Shown here: piece by piece, positions 7,242 through 14,698 of the stretch | Layout: every line of letters starts with the position of its first letter | Position numbering within the stretch: the first letter of the stretch is position 1 | Assembly (NCBI GenBank): GCA_947626945.1 | Contig: CANQUC010000011.1 | Location: 1-62,971 of the forward strand | DNA length: 62,971 nucleotides | Source of the DNA: an uncultured Lachnospiraceae bacterium | GTDB taxonomy: Bacteria > Bacillota > Clostridia > Lachnospirales > Lachnospiraceae | Direction: 5' to 3' | The notes under the pieces: generated by a model | Database searches by the model: none | What the model was told of the DNA's origin: nothing | The model's input: only the letters and a program-made list of their open reading frames with translations | Program-made: the position numbers and the translations under genes

Positions 7242-7841
7242 ATGAAACTGCCAAGGGAATTTTACTGCAGAGACGGAATTACGGTGGCCCGGGAGCTGCT
7301 GGGGAAAATTCTGGTATGTGAGACAAAAGAGGGCGTCACGAAAGGAAGAATTGTGGAAACAGAAGCTTATATGGGCACAGTGGATAAAGCGGCCCATTCT
7401 TATAAAAATCCTGCCTCAAAGAGAACCCGCATACAGCTGTCTGCAGGAGGCTTTGCCTATGTTTACAGAATTTATGGGATTCATACCTGTATGAATATCG
7501 TGGCCAATCTGCCGGGAATCCCGGAAGCGGTGCTGATCCGGGCGCTGGAACCTGTGGAGGGGATTGATCTGATGCGGCGCCGTCGGGGAACAGAGGATAT
7601 CAGGAAGCTGTGCAGCGGTCCCGGAAAACTCTGTCAGGCAATGGATATTACCATGAAAGATTACGGGGCAGATCTGCTGTGTGACAGACTGTTTTTGGAG
7701 GACGGCCCTGTAAGGCCGGAAGAGCAGATCCTTGCCACAAAGCGGATCCACATTGATTACGCGGAGGAAGCCAGAGAGTTTCTGTGGCGCTTTGTCATAA
7801 AGGACAGCCCCTATGTTTCGCTTCCGCCGCCCAAAGCATGA
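7242..7841 (+). CDS. DNA-3-methyladenine glycosylase (AAG/Mpg family)
   Basis: A 199-residue enzyme that removes alkylated purines such as 3-methyladenine to start base excision repair. The catalytic region IVETEAYMG, with the family's glutamate, and the DNA-intercalating/active-site block FAYVYRIYGIHTCMNIV are both present. Length is usual for the bacterial family. The ATG follows GAAGGGAGA with about 7 nt spacing. Its last 31 bases overlap the convergent DtxR-family gene. Confidence 0.92.
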   Translation: MKLPREFYCRDGITVARELLGKILVCETKEGVTKGRIVETEAYMGTVDKAAHSYKNPASKRTRIQLSAGGFAYVYRIYGIHTCMNIVANLPGIPEAVLIRALEPVEGIDLMRRRRGTEDIRKLCSGPGKLCQAMDITMKDYGADLLCDRLFLEDGPVRPEEQILATKRIHIDYAEEAREFLWRFVIKDSPYVSLPPPKA

Positions 7842-8188
7842 CTTCGGATCTTTTCAAAAGTTTCCTCGCTCAGATCATGCTCTACTCTGCAGGCGTCCTC
7901 CGCAGCGGTCTGCGGGTTTACGCCGAGAGAGACAAAAAACTGGGTCAGGAGCTTATGCCGTTCATAAATATTGGAAGCGATCTGATAACCGGCAGGTGTC
8001 AGCGTGATATAGCCGTCGCGGTCCATTTCAATATATCCGTTTTCCCGCAGCTTTTTCATGGCAACGCTGATGCTTGGTTTGGAGAACTGCATTTCATTGA
8101 CAATATCAATGGAACGCACTGCTCCACGGCGTTCTTTGAGGATCAGAATGGTTTCCAGATAATCTTCTGAAGACTGATGAATTTCCAA
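7811..8188 (-). CDS. DtxR/MntR-family metal-dependent regulator
   Basis: About 125 residues with an N-terminal winged helix (EDYLETILIL; KPSISVAMKKLRENGYI) and a dimerisation/metal domain with H-x(6)-F and E-x2-C-x2-E-H (EDACRVEHDLSE), as in MntR/DtxR. These regulators sense Mn(II) or Fe(II). The C-terminal SH3-like domain of DtxR proper is absent, so it is nearer MntR. The start is placed at TTG (8188), 7 nt after GGAGG; the ATG at 8206 would put that site inside the gene. MntP lies 4 kb away but no shared operator was seen. Confidence 0.85.
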   Translation of the reverse strand: MEIHQSSEDYLETILILKERRGAVRSIDIVNEMQFSKPSISVAMKKLRENGYIEMDRDGYITLTPAGYQIASNIYERHKLLTQFFVSLGVNPQTAAEDACRVEHDLSEETFEKIRSHALGGGSET

Positions 8189-8295
8189 TGCGGCACCTCC
8201 GGTCATATATAATCATGAAACCGTCTTTCTCATAATTAAAGTACATCAAAACGGGGGCTTTTGCAAGGGAAAAATACAGATCAGCGGCTTCTTTC

Positions 8296-8324
8296 TTGAT
8301 TTCTGTGAAAGGGTTTGATAAACT
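8296..8324 (+). promoter_or_regulatory. Promoter of the pectinesterase gene
   Basis: TTGATT (8296-8301) and TAAACT (8319-8324), spacer 17 bp. The resulting leader is about 110 nt and carries an 11-bp hairpin (8371-8381 with 8388-8398). Confidence 0.5.
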
Positions 8325-8370
8325 GATTTTAGGTTTGAGACAAGCTGTGGGACAAAACGCAGGACTGGTA

Positions 8371-8398
8371 TTTTGGGCGCAAAGTTCTGCGTCCAAAA
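8371..8398 (+). promoter_or_regulatory. Hairpin in the pectinesterase leader
   Basis: TTTTGGGCGCA (8371-8381) pairs with TGCGTCCAAAA (8388-8398), 11 bp with one G-T wobble and a six-base loop. There is no T-run after it, so it is not a normal terminator. It lies 42 nt before the GTG start and could stabilise the message or bind a factor. Confidence 0.3.
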
Positions 8399-8440
8399 GC
8401 TGAAAGGCAACGGTCAGGTTTGATGAATGGAGGGGAAACT

Positions 8441-10648
8441 GTGCTGAAAAAAATCTTTGAAAAAGGAAAGAGAATCCTGATAGCAGGAGTGCTCTGCATG
8501 GGAGCGCTGCTTGCGGCATCTAAGGACGCGGCTCCGGTAAAGGCTGCTGAGCCCGATGGGCCTGTAATACGGCTGGAGGATGCTGAGGTATACGGCGCCG
8601 TCATTCATCAAAGCGTTGTCACAGTGCCGATTGTGGTTGAGGGAACGGTAGATATGCACCTGTACGATCTAAAGGTGACCTATGATCCGGCGGTGCTTCA
8701 GCCTCTGCAGGAGGAAATCCTGGTAGGAAACTGGAACGGCATTGGCGAAACCGCGGCGGATTCAGGACAGCTTCATCTGGCAGGCGTTTCACTGGAGGAA
8801 AGTGCCCGTACCGCGTCGGGAACGGTGGGCCGGCTGTCCTTTGCGCCAAACCGCGTGATTACCACGGACGGATTTGCCACCTCTCTGGATATTCAGGCGG
8901 TGGAACTTGGAGAGGACACGCCGGAAGCTTCTGTGAAGACGCAGGGAGCCCGGGTGGTTTTAAATGCCAGCGATGGCCCTTACGATTATGGAGACGTAAA
9001 CAAAGACAAACAACTGACAGTAGGTGACGCGCTGGCTGTGTTAAAATGCTGTGTGCAGCTGCCCACAGATCCTCAGAAAGAATTTGACAGGGAGGATCCC
9101 CTTGCCCTTGCGCTGGCAGATCATAACGGAAACGGCATTGGAGTGGAGGACGCGATTTATATTTTAAAAGTCTGCGTACGTCTGGAACAGAAAATACCTT
9201 ACCGGTCTTTGGGAAAGGAGACAGAAGCCGCAGAAAAGAGCTTTGCGGCCGGAAAATCAGCAAATGTCCCCGGTCAGACACAGACGTCTGACGGCGGGCT
9301 GCTGCTGGATAAGGGAGATCTGATCCCGGATGAAAGCTATACGGCAAAGGATGCCTATGAGGCGTATCGAATTGCGGAAAAGCGTTATGATCCGGATGAT
9401 GCCGTGCTGGAACGGGCAGATGTGAATTCCGATCAGGCAGTTACGGAAACAGACGTCAGGCTACTGCTGCGGGCAGTTCTTGGAGAATATCACAACTTCG
9501 GCTATCAGAAACCGGAGGGACGGATTATTTATGTGGACAGCAAAACATTCCCCATTGAGGGGATCTGCTACCGCACGCTGGGTGAAGCGCTCAAAGTTGT
9601 GCACGCTCAGCCTCCCGGAGAAGAGGCAGAGCGGATTACGCTCCTTTTTGCGCCGGGTACCTATCGGGAGTATACGCAGCTGGGGGCGCCCTATGTGACC
9701 TATGAGGCGCTGGATCCATCCCAAGACCTGCCCAATCTGACTTTTTATTACGGCTGCGAAAGATATTATCATTCTCTGGATGAGGACAGGGCAAGCGCAG
9801 ATCATGCCAGCACGGTCATCACTTCTGAGGCCCATGACTTTATTGCCAGGAATATGATGTTTGAAAATTCCTACAATATCTATGTGACCCAGGAGGAGAA
9901 GACAGATTACACAGAGGATAATACCAATCCTCATCCCTGGGACCGGGAGGCTACCATTCGGGAAAGCAAATATCAGACACAGGGCCTGGCGCTCCGGGTA
10001 GACGCCGACCGCAGCAGTTTTTACAACTGCCGCATCATCGGCAGGCAGGATACGCTGCTGATGAACAATTACAATCGGGTATATTATGAAAACTGTTATA
10101 TCGAAGGTACCGTGGACTTTATTTATGGAAACGGCACCGCGGTATTTGAAAGCTGTACTGTGAACAGCCCGTACAACGCAGGCCATATTACGGCGGCGTC
10201 CACGCAAAAGGATCAGCCTTACGGATTCCTGCTGAAAGACTGTACGCTGACCAGGCAGGCCACTACCCCGAGCAGTCCGCCAAAGGATCAGTCCTACAGC
10301 CTGGGAAGACCCTGGAATCAGCCTGCCATGGTAGTGTATTGCCGGTGTAAAATGGATGGTCACATTTCCAACAAAAATACAAAAGATTTTGACCGCTTTG
10401 TCCAGATGGGCAATAACGGATTTCTGCCGGAAGAGGCCCGTTTTGGGGAGTACGGCACCATGGACATGGAGGGAAACCTCATTGATCTGAAAGAAGTGGC
10501 ACCGGATTACGAAAAACTGATCACAGATGAAGAAATGCAGGGATTTTACAGGCCGTTTATGTGGCTGAAAGCAAAGTATGATCCGAACACCCATCAGATG
10601 AAAGAGGACGGCTGGAATCCGGGAGGATATCCGTCGCAGCAGGCGTAA
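8441..10648 (+). CDS. Secreted pectinesterase with cohesin-like and dockerin-like modules
   Basis: About 735 residues. It begins with a signal peptide (basic start, hydrophobic core ILIAGVLCMGALLAA). Residues about 37-175 form a cohesin-like beta-sandwich. Then come dockerin-type calcium loops: GDVNKDKQLTVGD near 184, ADHNGNGIGVED near 225 and ADVNSDQAVTETD near 330. The C-terminal half (about 360-735) is a CE8 pectin methylesterase with the active-site blocks GRQDTLL, GTVDFIYGNG and LGRPW. It would remove methyl groups from pectin outside the cell. The start is GTG at 8441 behind GGAGGGG; earlier in-frame codons lack a site. It stands alone between its own promoter and mgtE, with no other pectin genes nearby. 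Confidence 0.88.
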   Translation: MLKKIFEKGKRILIAGVLCMGALLAASKDAAPVKAAEPDGPVIRLEDAEVYGAVIHQSVVTVPIVVEGTVDMHLYDLKVTYDPAVLQPLQEEILVGNWNGIGETAADSGQLHLAGVSLEESARTASGTVGRLSFAPNRVITTDGFATSLDIQAVELGEDTPEASVKTQGARVVLNASDGPYDYGDVNKDKQLTVGDALAVLKCCVQLPTDPQKEFDREDPLALALADHNGNGIGVEDAIYILKVCVRLEQKIPYRSLGKETEAAEKSFAAGKSANVPGQTQTSDGGLLLDKGDLIPDESYTAKDAYEAYRIAEKRYDPDDAVLERADVNSDQAVTETDVRLLLRAVLGEYHNFGYQKPEGRIIYVDSKTFPIEGICYRTLGEALKVVHAQPPGEEAERITLLFAPGTYREYTQLGAPYVTYEALDPSQDLPNLTFYYGCERYYHSLDEDRASADHASTVITSEAHDFIARNMMFENSYNIYVTQEEKTDYTEDNTNPHPWDREATIRESKYQTQGLALRVDADRSSFYNCRIIGRQDTLLMNNYNRVYYENCYIEGTVDFIYGNGTAVFESCTVNSPYNAGHITAASTQKDQPYGFLLKDCTLTRQATTPSSPPKDQSYSLGRPWNQPAMVVYCRCKMDGHISNKNTKDFDRFVQMGNNGFLPEEARFGEYGTMDMEGNLIDLKEVAPDYEKLITDEEMQGFYRPFMWLKAKYDPNTHQMKEDGWNPGGYPSQQA

Positions 10649-10681
10649 TATATTTTCCGGGGAATAAAAGGAGGTGCCGCT

Positions 10682-12097
10682 ATGGATAAGGAGATTAAAA
10701 AAACAACAGAGGCCGGAGCAGAAAAGGCATCGTTTGATCAGGAAATCATAGAGATCATCCATAGTGAAAAGCCGGATCAGGTTATTCGGGAAGAGCTGGA
10801 CAATTACCATGAAAATGATATTGCCGGTGTTCTGGAAAAGCTGGACCCGGATACCAGAAAACGGCTGTATCGGATCCTGGGCCTGGAAATGGTGTCTGAG
10901 ATCTTTACTTATCTGGATGACGTGTCGGAATTCCTGGAGGAAATGGGTCTGGAGACAGCCGCGGACGTGCTGGAGGAAATGGACGCGGACGATGCGGTTG
11001 ACGCTCTGGAGGATGTGGACGAGGATACAAGGGAGCAGCTGATCTCCCGCATGGATCAGGAGTCCAAGGAAGATATTCGTCTGATTTCATCCTATGATGA
11101 GGATCAGATCGGCAGCAGGATGACCACCAATTACATTATGATCGAAAAGGACTTTTCTGTAAAAAAAGCCATGCGTTCTCTGATCGAGCAGGCGGAGGAA
11201 AACGACAACATCAGCACCATTTATGTGAAGGATGAAGCAGGAAAGTATTACGGCGCTATAGAATTAAAGGATCTGATCACGGCCCGGGAATATACGGAAC
11301 TGGATACGATCATCAGTACCTCCTATCCCTATGTGCTGGATACGGAGAAAGTCAGCGACTGTATCGAGCGGCTGAAAGATTACGGGGAAGATTCCATTCC
11401 GGTACTGAATCAGGAGGAAGTCATTCTGGGCGTCATTACTTCCGACGATATTGTGGAGGCCGTTGACGATGAGCTGGGTGACGACTATGCCAAGCTGGCC
11501 GGCCTCACCGCGGAAGCGGATATCCATGAAAGTCTGGGAGAAAGCCTGAAAAAGCGAATGCCCTGGCTTCTTCTCCTGATGGCCCTGGGGGTTGGCGTTT
11601 CTACGGTAGTCGGCGCTTTTGAGGGGCTGGTGGCTCAGTTTGCCCTGATCGTCAGCTTTCAGTCCCTGATCCTGGATATGGCCGGAAATGTGGGAACACA
11701 GTCTCTTGCCGTGACCATCCGGGTTCTGATGGATGAAAACGTTTCCGCGAAAGAAAAAATGCTGCTGGTTTTGAAAGAAATGCGGATCGGACTGACAAAC
11801 GGACTGATCTTAGGAGTTCTGGGTTTTTGCTTTATCGGAATCTATGTGTGGCTGGTAAAGGGACGAAGCCTGATGTACGCTTTTGCGATTTCCGGATGTG
11901 TCGGTCTGTCTCTGGCGGCGTCCATGCTGATCTCCGGTATGGTGGGCACGCTGGTGCCTCTGTTTTTCCACAAAATAAAAGTAGACCCGGCAGTTGCGTC
12001 GGGCCCTCTGATTACCACAGTAAACGATCTGGTGGCGGTTATTATTTATTACGGTCTGTCCGGTTTTATCCTGATCCATATCATGAACCTGATTTAA
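10682..12097 (+). CDS. mgtE: MgtE-family magnesium transporter
   Basis: A 471-residue protein with MgtE order: N-terminal acidic alpha-helical superhelix (residues about 20-150, repeated leucine/aspartate pairs), two CBS domains (about 155-270) that sense cytosolic Mg2+, a linker helix, and about five transmembrane helices (about 295-470) including the conserved AGNVGTQSLAVTIR pore region. It imports Mg2+ and closes when Mg2+ is high. AAAGGAGGTG precedes the ATG. It lies 33 nt after the pectinesterase gene and may share its transcript. Its last 17 bases overlap the convergent XRE gene. Confidence 0.95.
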   Translation: MDKEIKKTTEAGAEKASFDQEIIEIIHSEKPDQVIREELDNYHENDIAGVLEKLDPDTRKRLYRILGLEMVSEIFTYLDDVSEFLEEMGLETAADVLEEMDADDAVDALEDVDEDTREQLISRMDQESKEDIRLISSYDEDQIGSRMTTNYIMIEKDFSVKKAMRSLIEQAEENDNISTIYVKDEAGKYYGAIELKDLITAREYTELDTIISTSYPYVLDTEKVSDCIERLKDYGEDSIPVLNQEEVILGVITSDDIVEAVDDELGDDYAKLAGLTAEADIHESLGESLKKRMPWLLLLMALGVGVSTVVGAFEGLVAQFALIVSFQSLILDMAGNVGTQSLAVTIRVLMDENVSAKEKMLLVLKEMRIGLTNGLILGVLGFCFIGIYVWLVKGRSLMYAFAISGCVGLSLAASMLISGMVGTLVPLFFHKIKVDPAVASGPLITTVNDLVAVIIYYGLSGFILIHIMNLI

Positions 12098-12305
12098 ATT
12101 CCGGATCCGGCAGGCGTTCAAAAAGGTCATCAATGGGACAGTCCAGAAATTTGCTCAGCTTTTCCAGATTCTCAAATCGAATGGAAGAGGTTTCATTGTT
12201 GACCAGTTTCAGAAAATTCTGGTAGCTCATCTCCATGCGTTTGTACAGCCAGTATTTTGTGTGATTTTGTTCTTTTAATATTTCCAGGATTCTCAGGCGA
12301 AGCAT
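12081..12305 (-). CDS. Second mini XRE-family regulator
   Basis: A 74-residue Cro/CI-type helix-turn-helix protein, the same length as and clearly related to the one at 2256-2480 (shared NHTKYWL, SY.NF, IRFENLEKL, C..DLF). The CGGAGG ribosome binding site lies 6 nt before its ATG on the minus strand. It converges on mgtE with a 17-bp overlap and is divergent from mntP, so it could act on the mntP or its own promoter. No inverted-repeat operator is obvious by eye. The family call is safe; the target is unknown. Confidence 0.8.
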   Translation of the reverse strand: MLRLRILEILKEQNHTKYWLYKRMEMSYQNFLKLVNNETSSIRFENLEKLSKFLDCPIDDLFERLPDPEFKSGS

Positions 12306-12386
12306 GGAAAACCTCCGTTTTTTCTTTGGTAAAAAAGGACAGATTATGGGAAAAAACTACGATATTATTATAGCGAAAACAAGGCT

Positions 12387-12416
12387 TTGAAATAACCCAT
12401 TTGCAAATTATATAAT
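12387..12416 (+). promoter_or_regulatory. Promoter of mntP
   Basis: TTGAAA (12387-12392) and consensus TATAAT (12411-12416) with an 18-bp spacer. The leader to the TTG start is about 80 nt, too short for a yybP-ykoY manganese riboswitch, and none of that motif's conserved sequence is visible. Confidence 0.6.
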
Positions 12417-12501
12417 GCGGACAGGAATCAAATGCAGGGGTTTCTGCCATTTCAGAGAATGGATTTTGAAAGAGACGAACGATGAAAAAGGAGGAATGGT
12501 C

Positions 12502-13089
12502 TTGGACATTTTGGAAGTGTTTTTTCTGGCGATCGGATTGTCCATGGACGCGTTTGCGGTTTCGGTCTGTAAGGGACTTGCGATGAAAAAAATCAGTTTT
12601 CAAAAGGCGGCTGTCTGCGGCATATGGTTTGGGACCTTTCAGGCGTTGATGCCTATGATCGGATATTTGCTGGGGACCAGGTTTCAGAAATACATTGAGA
12701 TCATTGCTCCCTGGGTGGCTTTTGTGCTGCTGGCCATTATAGGAGGAGAGATGATCTGGGAGGCTGTCAGGGGAGAGGCGGAAGAGGCTTCTGACCAGAC
12801 GGATGTCAGAACCATGTTTGTGCTGGCAGTGGCAACCAGCATTGACGCGCTGGCGGTGGGGATCACCTTTGCCTGCCTGAGGATGCGGGTATTGCCCTGG
12901 GGAAGCCAGCTGCTGAATGTGGCGGTTTCCGTCCTGATCATCGGCGCCATTACCTTTTGCCTTTCCTGCGCCGGAGTAAAGGTGGGCAATGTATTTGGAA
13001 TCAAATACAAATCCAGAGCGGAGCTGGCAGGGGGAGCGATCCTGGTGATTCTGGGGCTGAAGATTTTGTTGGAGCATTACATAGGCTAA
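12502..13089 (+). CDS. mntP: Manganese efflux pump MntP
   Basis: A 195-residue inner-membrane protein with six predicted helices and the MntP hallmarks LAIGLSMDAFAVS near the N-terminus and ATSIDALAVGI in the second half, the aspartates being the likely metal ligands. It exports Mn2+. The start is TTG (12502) with AAGGAGG ending 7 nt upstream; the ATG at 12496 is too close to that site. The resulting N-terminus (MDILEVFFLAIG) matches the family. It has its own promoter. Confidence 0.92.
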   Translation: MDILEVFFLAIGLSMDAFAVSVCKGLAMKKISFQKAAVCGIWFGTFQALMPMIGYLLGTRFQKYIEIIAPWVAFVLLAIIGGEMIWEAVRGEAEEASDQTDVRTMFVLAVATSIDALAVGITFACLRMRVLPWGSQLLNVAVSVLIIGAITFCLSCAGVKVGNVFGIKYKSRAELAGGAILVILGLKILLEHYIG

Positions 13090-13119
13090 GACGGAAAACG
13101 CCGGGTAAACTGCCGCCAC

Positions 13120-13148
13120 TTGCTTTTTTGGCATGTATTTGGTAAACT
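13120..13148 (+). promoter_or_regulatory. Promoter of the M18 aminopeptidase gene
   Basis: TTGCTT (13120-13125) and TAAACT (13143-13148), 17 bp apart, predicting a start near 13155. Confidence 0.5.
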
Positions 13149-13205
13149 GAGGTCAGTCTGGTATTTTGCAGCCGGTCTGTGAATCATGATAGAAGGGAAG
13201 CACAG

Positions 13206-14591
13206 TTGATTATGGAAAGAAGAAACGCGTGGAAAACATATTCCGAAAAGGAACTGCAGGAAATGGAAGCGCTTGCGAAAGCATATAAAGATTTTCTTGA
13301 CAATGGAAAAACGGAGCGGGAATGTACGGAGCAGGTAGCCAGGCAGGCAGAGGCCGCAGGGTATCTGTCTTTGGAGCAGGCCAGAAAGGAAGGCCGAAAG
13401 CTTGCGCCCGGCGATAAAGTTTACGCAGTGAATATGAAAAAATCCATTGCCCTGTTTCAGATCGGCCGCCGTCCCCTTACGGAGGGCATGAACATTCTTG
13501 GAGCGCATATTGACTCTCCCAGAATGGATGTGAAGCAAAATCCCCTGTATGAGGATACAGAGCTGGCGTATCTGGATACCCATTATTACGGCGGGATCAA
13601 AAAATATCAGTGGGTGACTCTGCCCCTGGCCATTCATGGCGTAGTAGTGAAAAAAAGCGGGGAGACGGTATCTGTCGTTATTGGCGAAGATGCCGGAGAT
13701 CCGGTATTTTGCGTGACGGATCTGCTGGTTCATATTTCCCGGGAGCAGATGGAGAAAAAGGCATCCAAAGTGGTAGAGGGAGAGTCCCTGGATATTCTCA
13801 TTGGAAGCAGACCTCTGCAGGGAGAGGAAAAGGAGCCGGTAAAAGCCCGGATCCTGGAGCTTCTGCAATCACAGTACGGACTGGAAGAAGAGGATTTCCT
13901 GTCCGCGGAGCTGGAAGTTGTGCCTGCGGGAAAAGCAAGAGACCTGGGGCTGGACCGGTCCATGATTATCGGGTATGGACAGGACGATCGGGTGTGCGCA
14001 TATACAAGCGCCGCGGCAATGCTGGAAGCGGCTGTTTCTGAGCGGACCGCGTGCTGCCTTTTGGTAGACAAGGAAGAAATTGGCAGCGTTGGCGCTACCG
14101 GTATGAAATCCCGGTTTTTTGAAAATACAGTGGCGGCGGTTCTGGATATGACAGGCGATTATTCGGAGCTTGCTCTGCGCAGCTGCCTGCAGAACTCCAA
14201 TATGCTGTCCTCTGATGTGTCGGCGGCCTATGATCCCCTGTACGCCGGCGCTTTTGAAAAGAAAAACACCGCTTATTTTGGCAGGGGAATGGTGTTCAAC
14301 AAATATACCGGTTCCCGGGGAAAATCCGGTTCCAATGACGCGAACGCGGAATACATGGGTAAGATGCGAAAGATATTGGACGATGCCGGCGTTGCCTTTC
14401 AGACAGCGGAGCTTGGCAGAGTGGATCTGGGCGGCGGCGGCACCATCGCGTACATTTTGTCTCTGTACGGAATGAATGTGATCGACTGCGGCGTGGCGGT
14501 GCTAAACATGCACGCGCCCTGGGAAATCACAAGCAAGGCGGATCTTTATGAAGCCAAGAAAGGATATCTTGCGTTCCTGGAAAACGCCTGA
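13206..14591 (+). CDS. M18-family zinc aminopeptidase
   Basis: A 461-residue cytoplasmic metallopeptidase that removes N-terminal residues, with preference for acidic or neutral ones in the family. Zinc ligands are recognisable in GAHIDSPRMD, DKEEIGSVGATG and the C-terminal NMHAPWEITS. Start codon choice: TTG at 13206 lies 7 nt after AAGGGA; ATG at 13212 is also possible, and a GTG at 13179 has no site. It is followed after 107 nt by tilS. Length fits the bacterial M18 group. Confidence 0.9.
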   Translation: MIMERRNAWKTYSEKELQEMEALAKAYKDFLDNGKTERECTEQVARQAEAAGYLSLEQARKEGRKLAPGDKVYAVNMKKSIALFQIGRRPLTEGMNILGAHIDSPRMDVKQNPLYEDTELAYLDTHYYGGIKKYQWVTLPLAIHGVVVKKSGETVSVVIGEDAGDPVFCVTDLLVHISREQMEKKASKVVEGESLDILIGSRPLQGEEKEPVKARILELLQSQYGLEEEDFLSAELEVVPAGKARDLGLDRSMIIGYGQDDRVCAYTSAAAMLEAAVSERTACCLLVDKEEIGSVGATGMKSRFFENTVAAVLDMTGDYSELALRSCLQNSNMLSSDVSAAYDPLYAGAFEKKNTAYFGRGMVFNKYTGSRGKSGSNDANAEYMGKMRKILDDAGVAFQTAELGRVDLGGGGTIAYILSLYGMNVIDCGVAVLNMHAPWEITSKADLYEAKKGYLAFLENA

Positions 14592-14698
14592 CGGTTCCAT
14601 CAGCAAAAGGTTCGGAGGCTTTTGTGCCGGAAAGATCCGGCGGGATTTAAAATGGGTGTCCCGGCGGCAGTAAAAATTGTATGATTTTGGAGAAGTAT

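Noticed and set aside
9461-10810. Long open frame of 449 codons on the strand opposite the pectinesterase gene
   Set aside because: It is a mirror of the real gene, crosses into the start of mgtE, has no ribosome binding site and encodes no recognisable domain.
12417-12501. Manganese (yybP-ykoY) riboswitch before mntP
   Set aside because: The leader is only about 80 nt and lacks the conserved loop sequences of the class.
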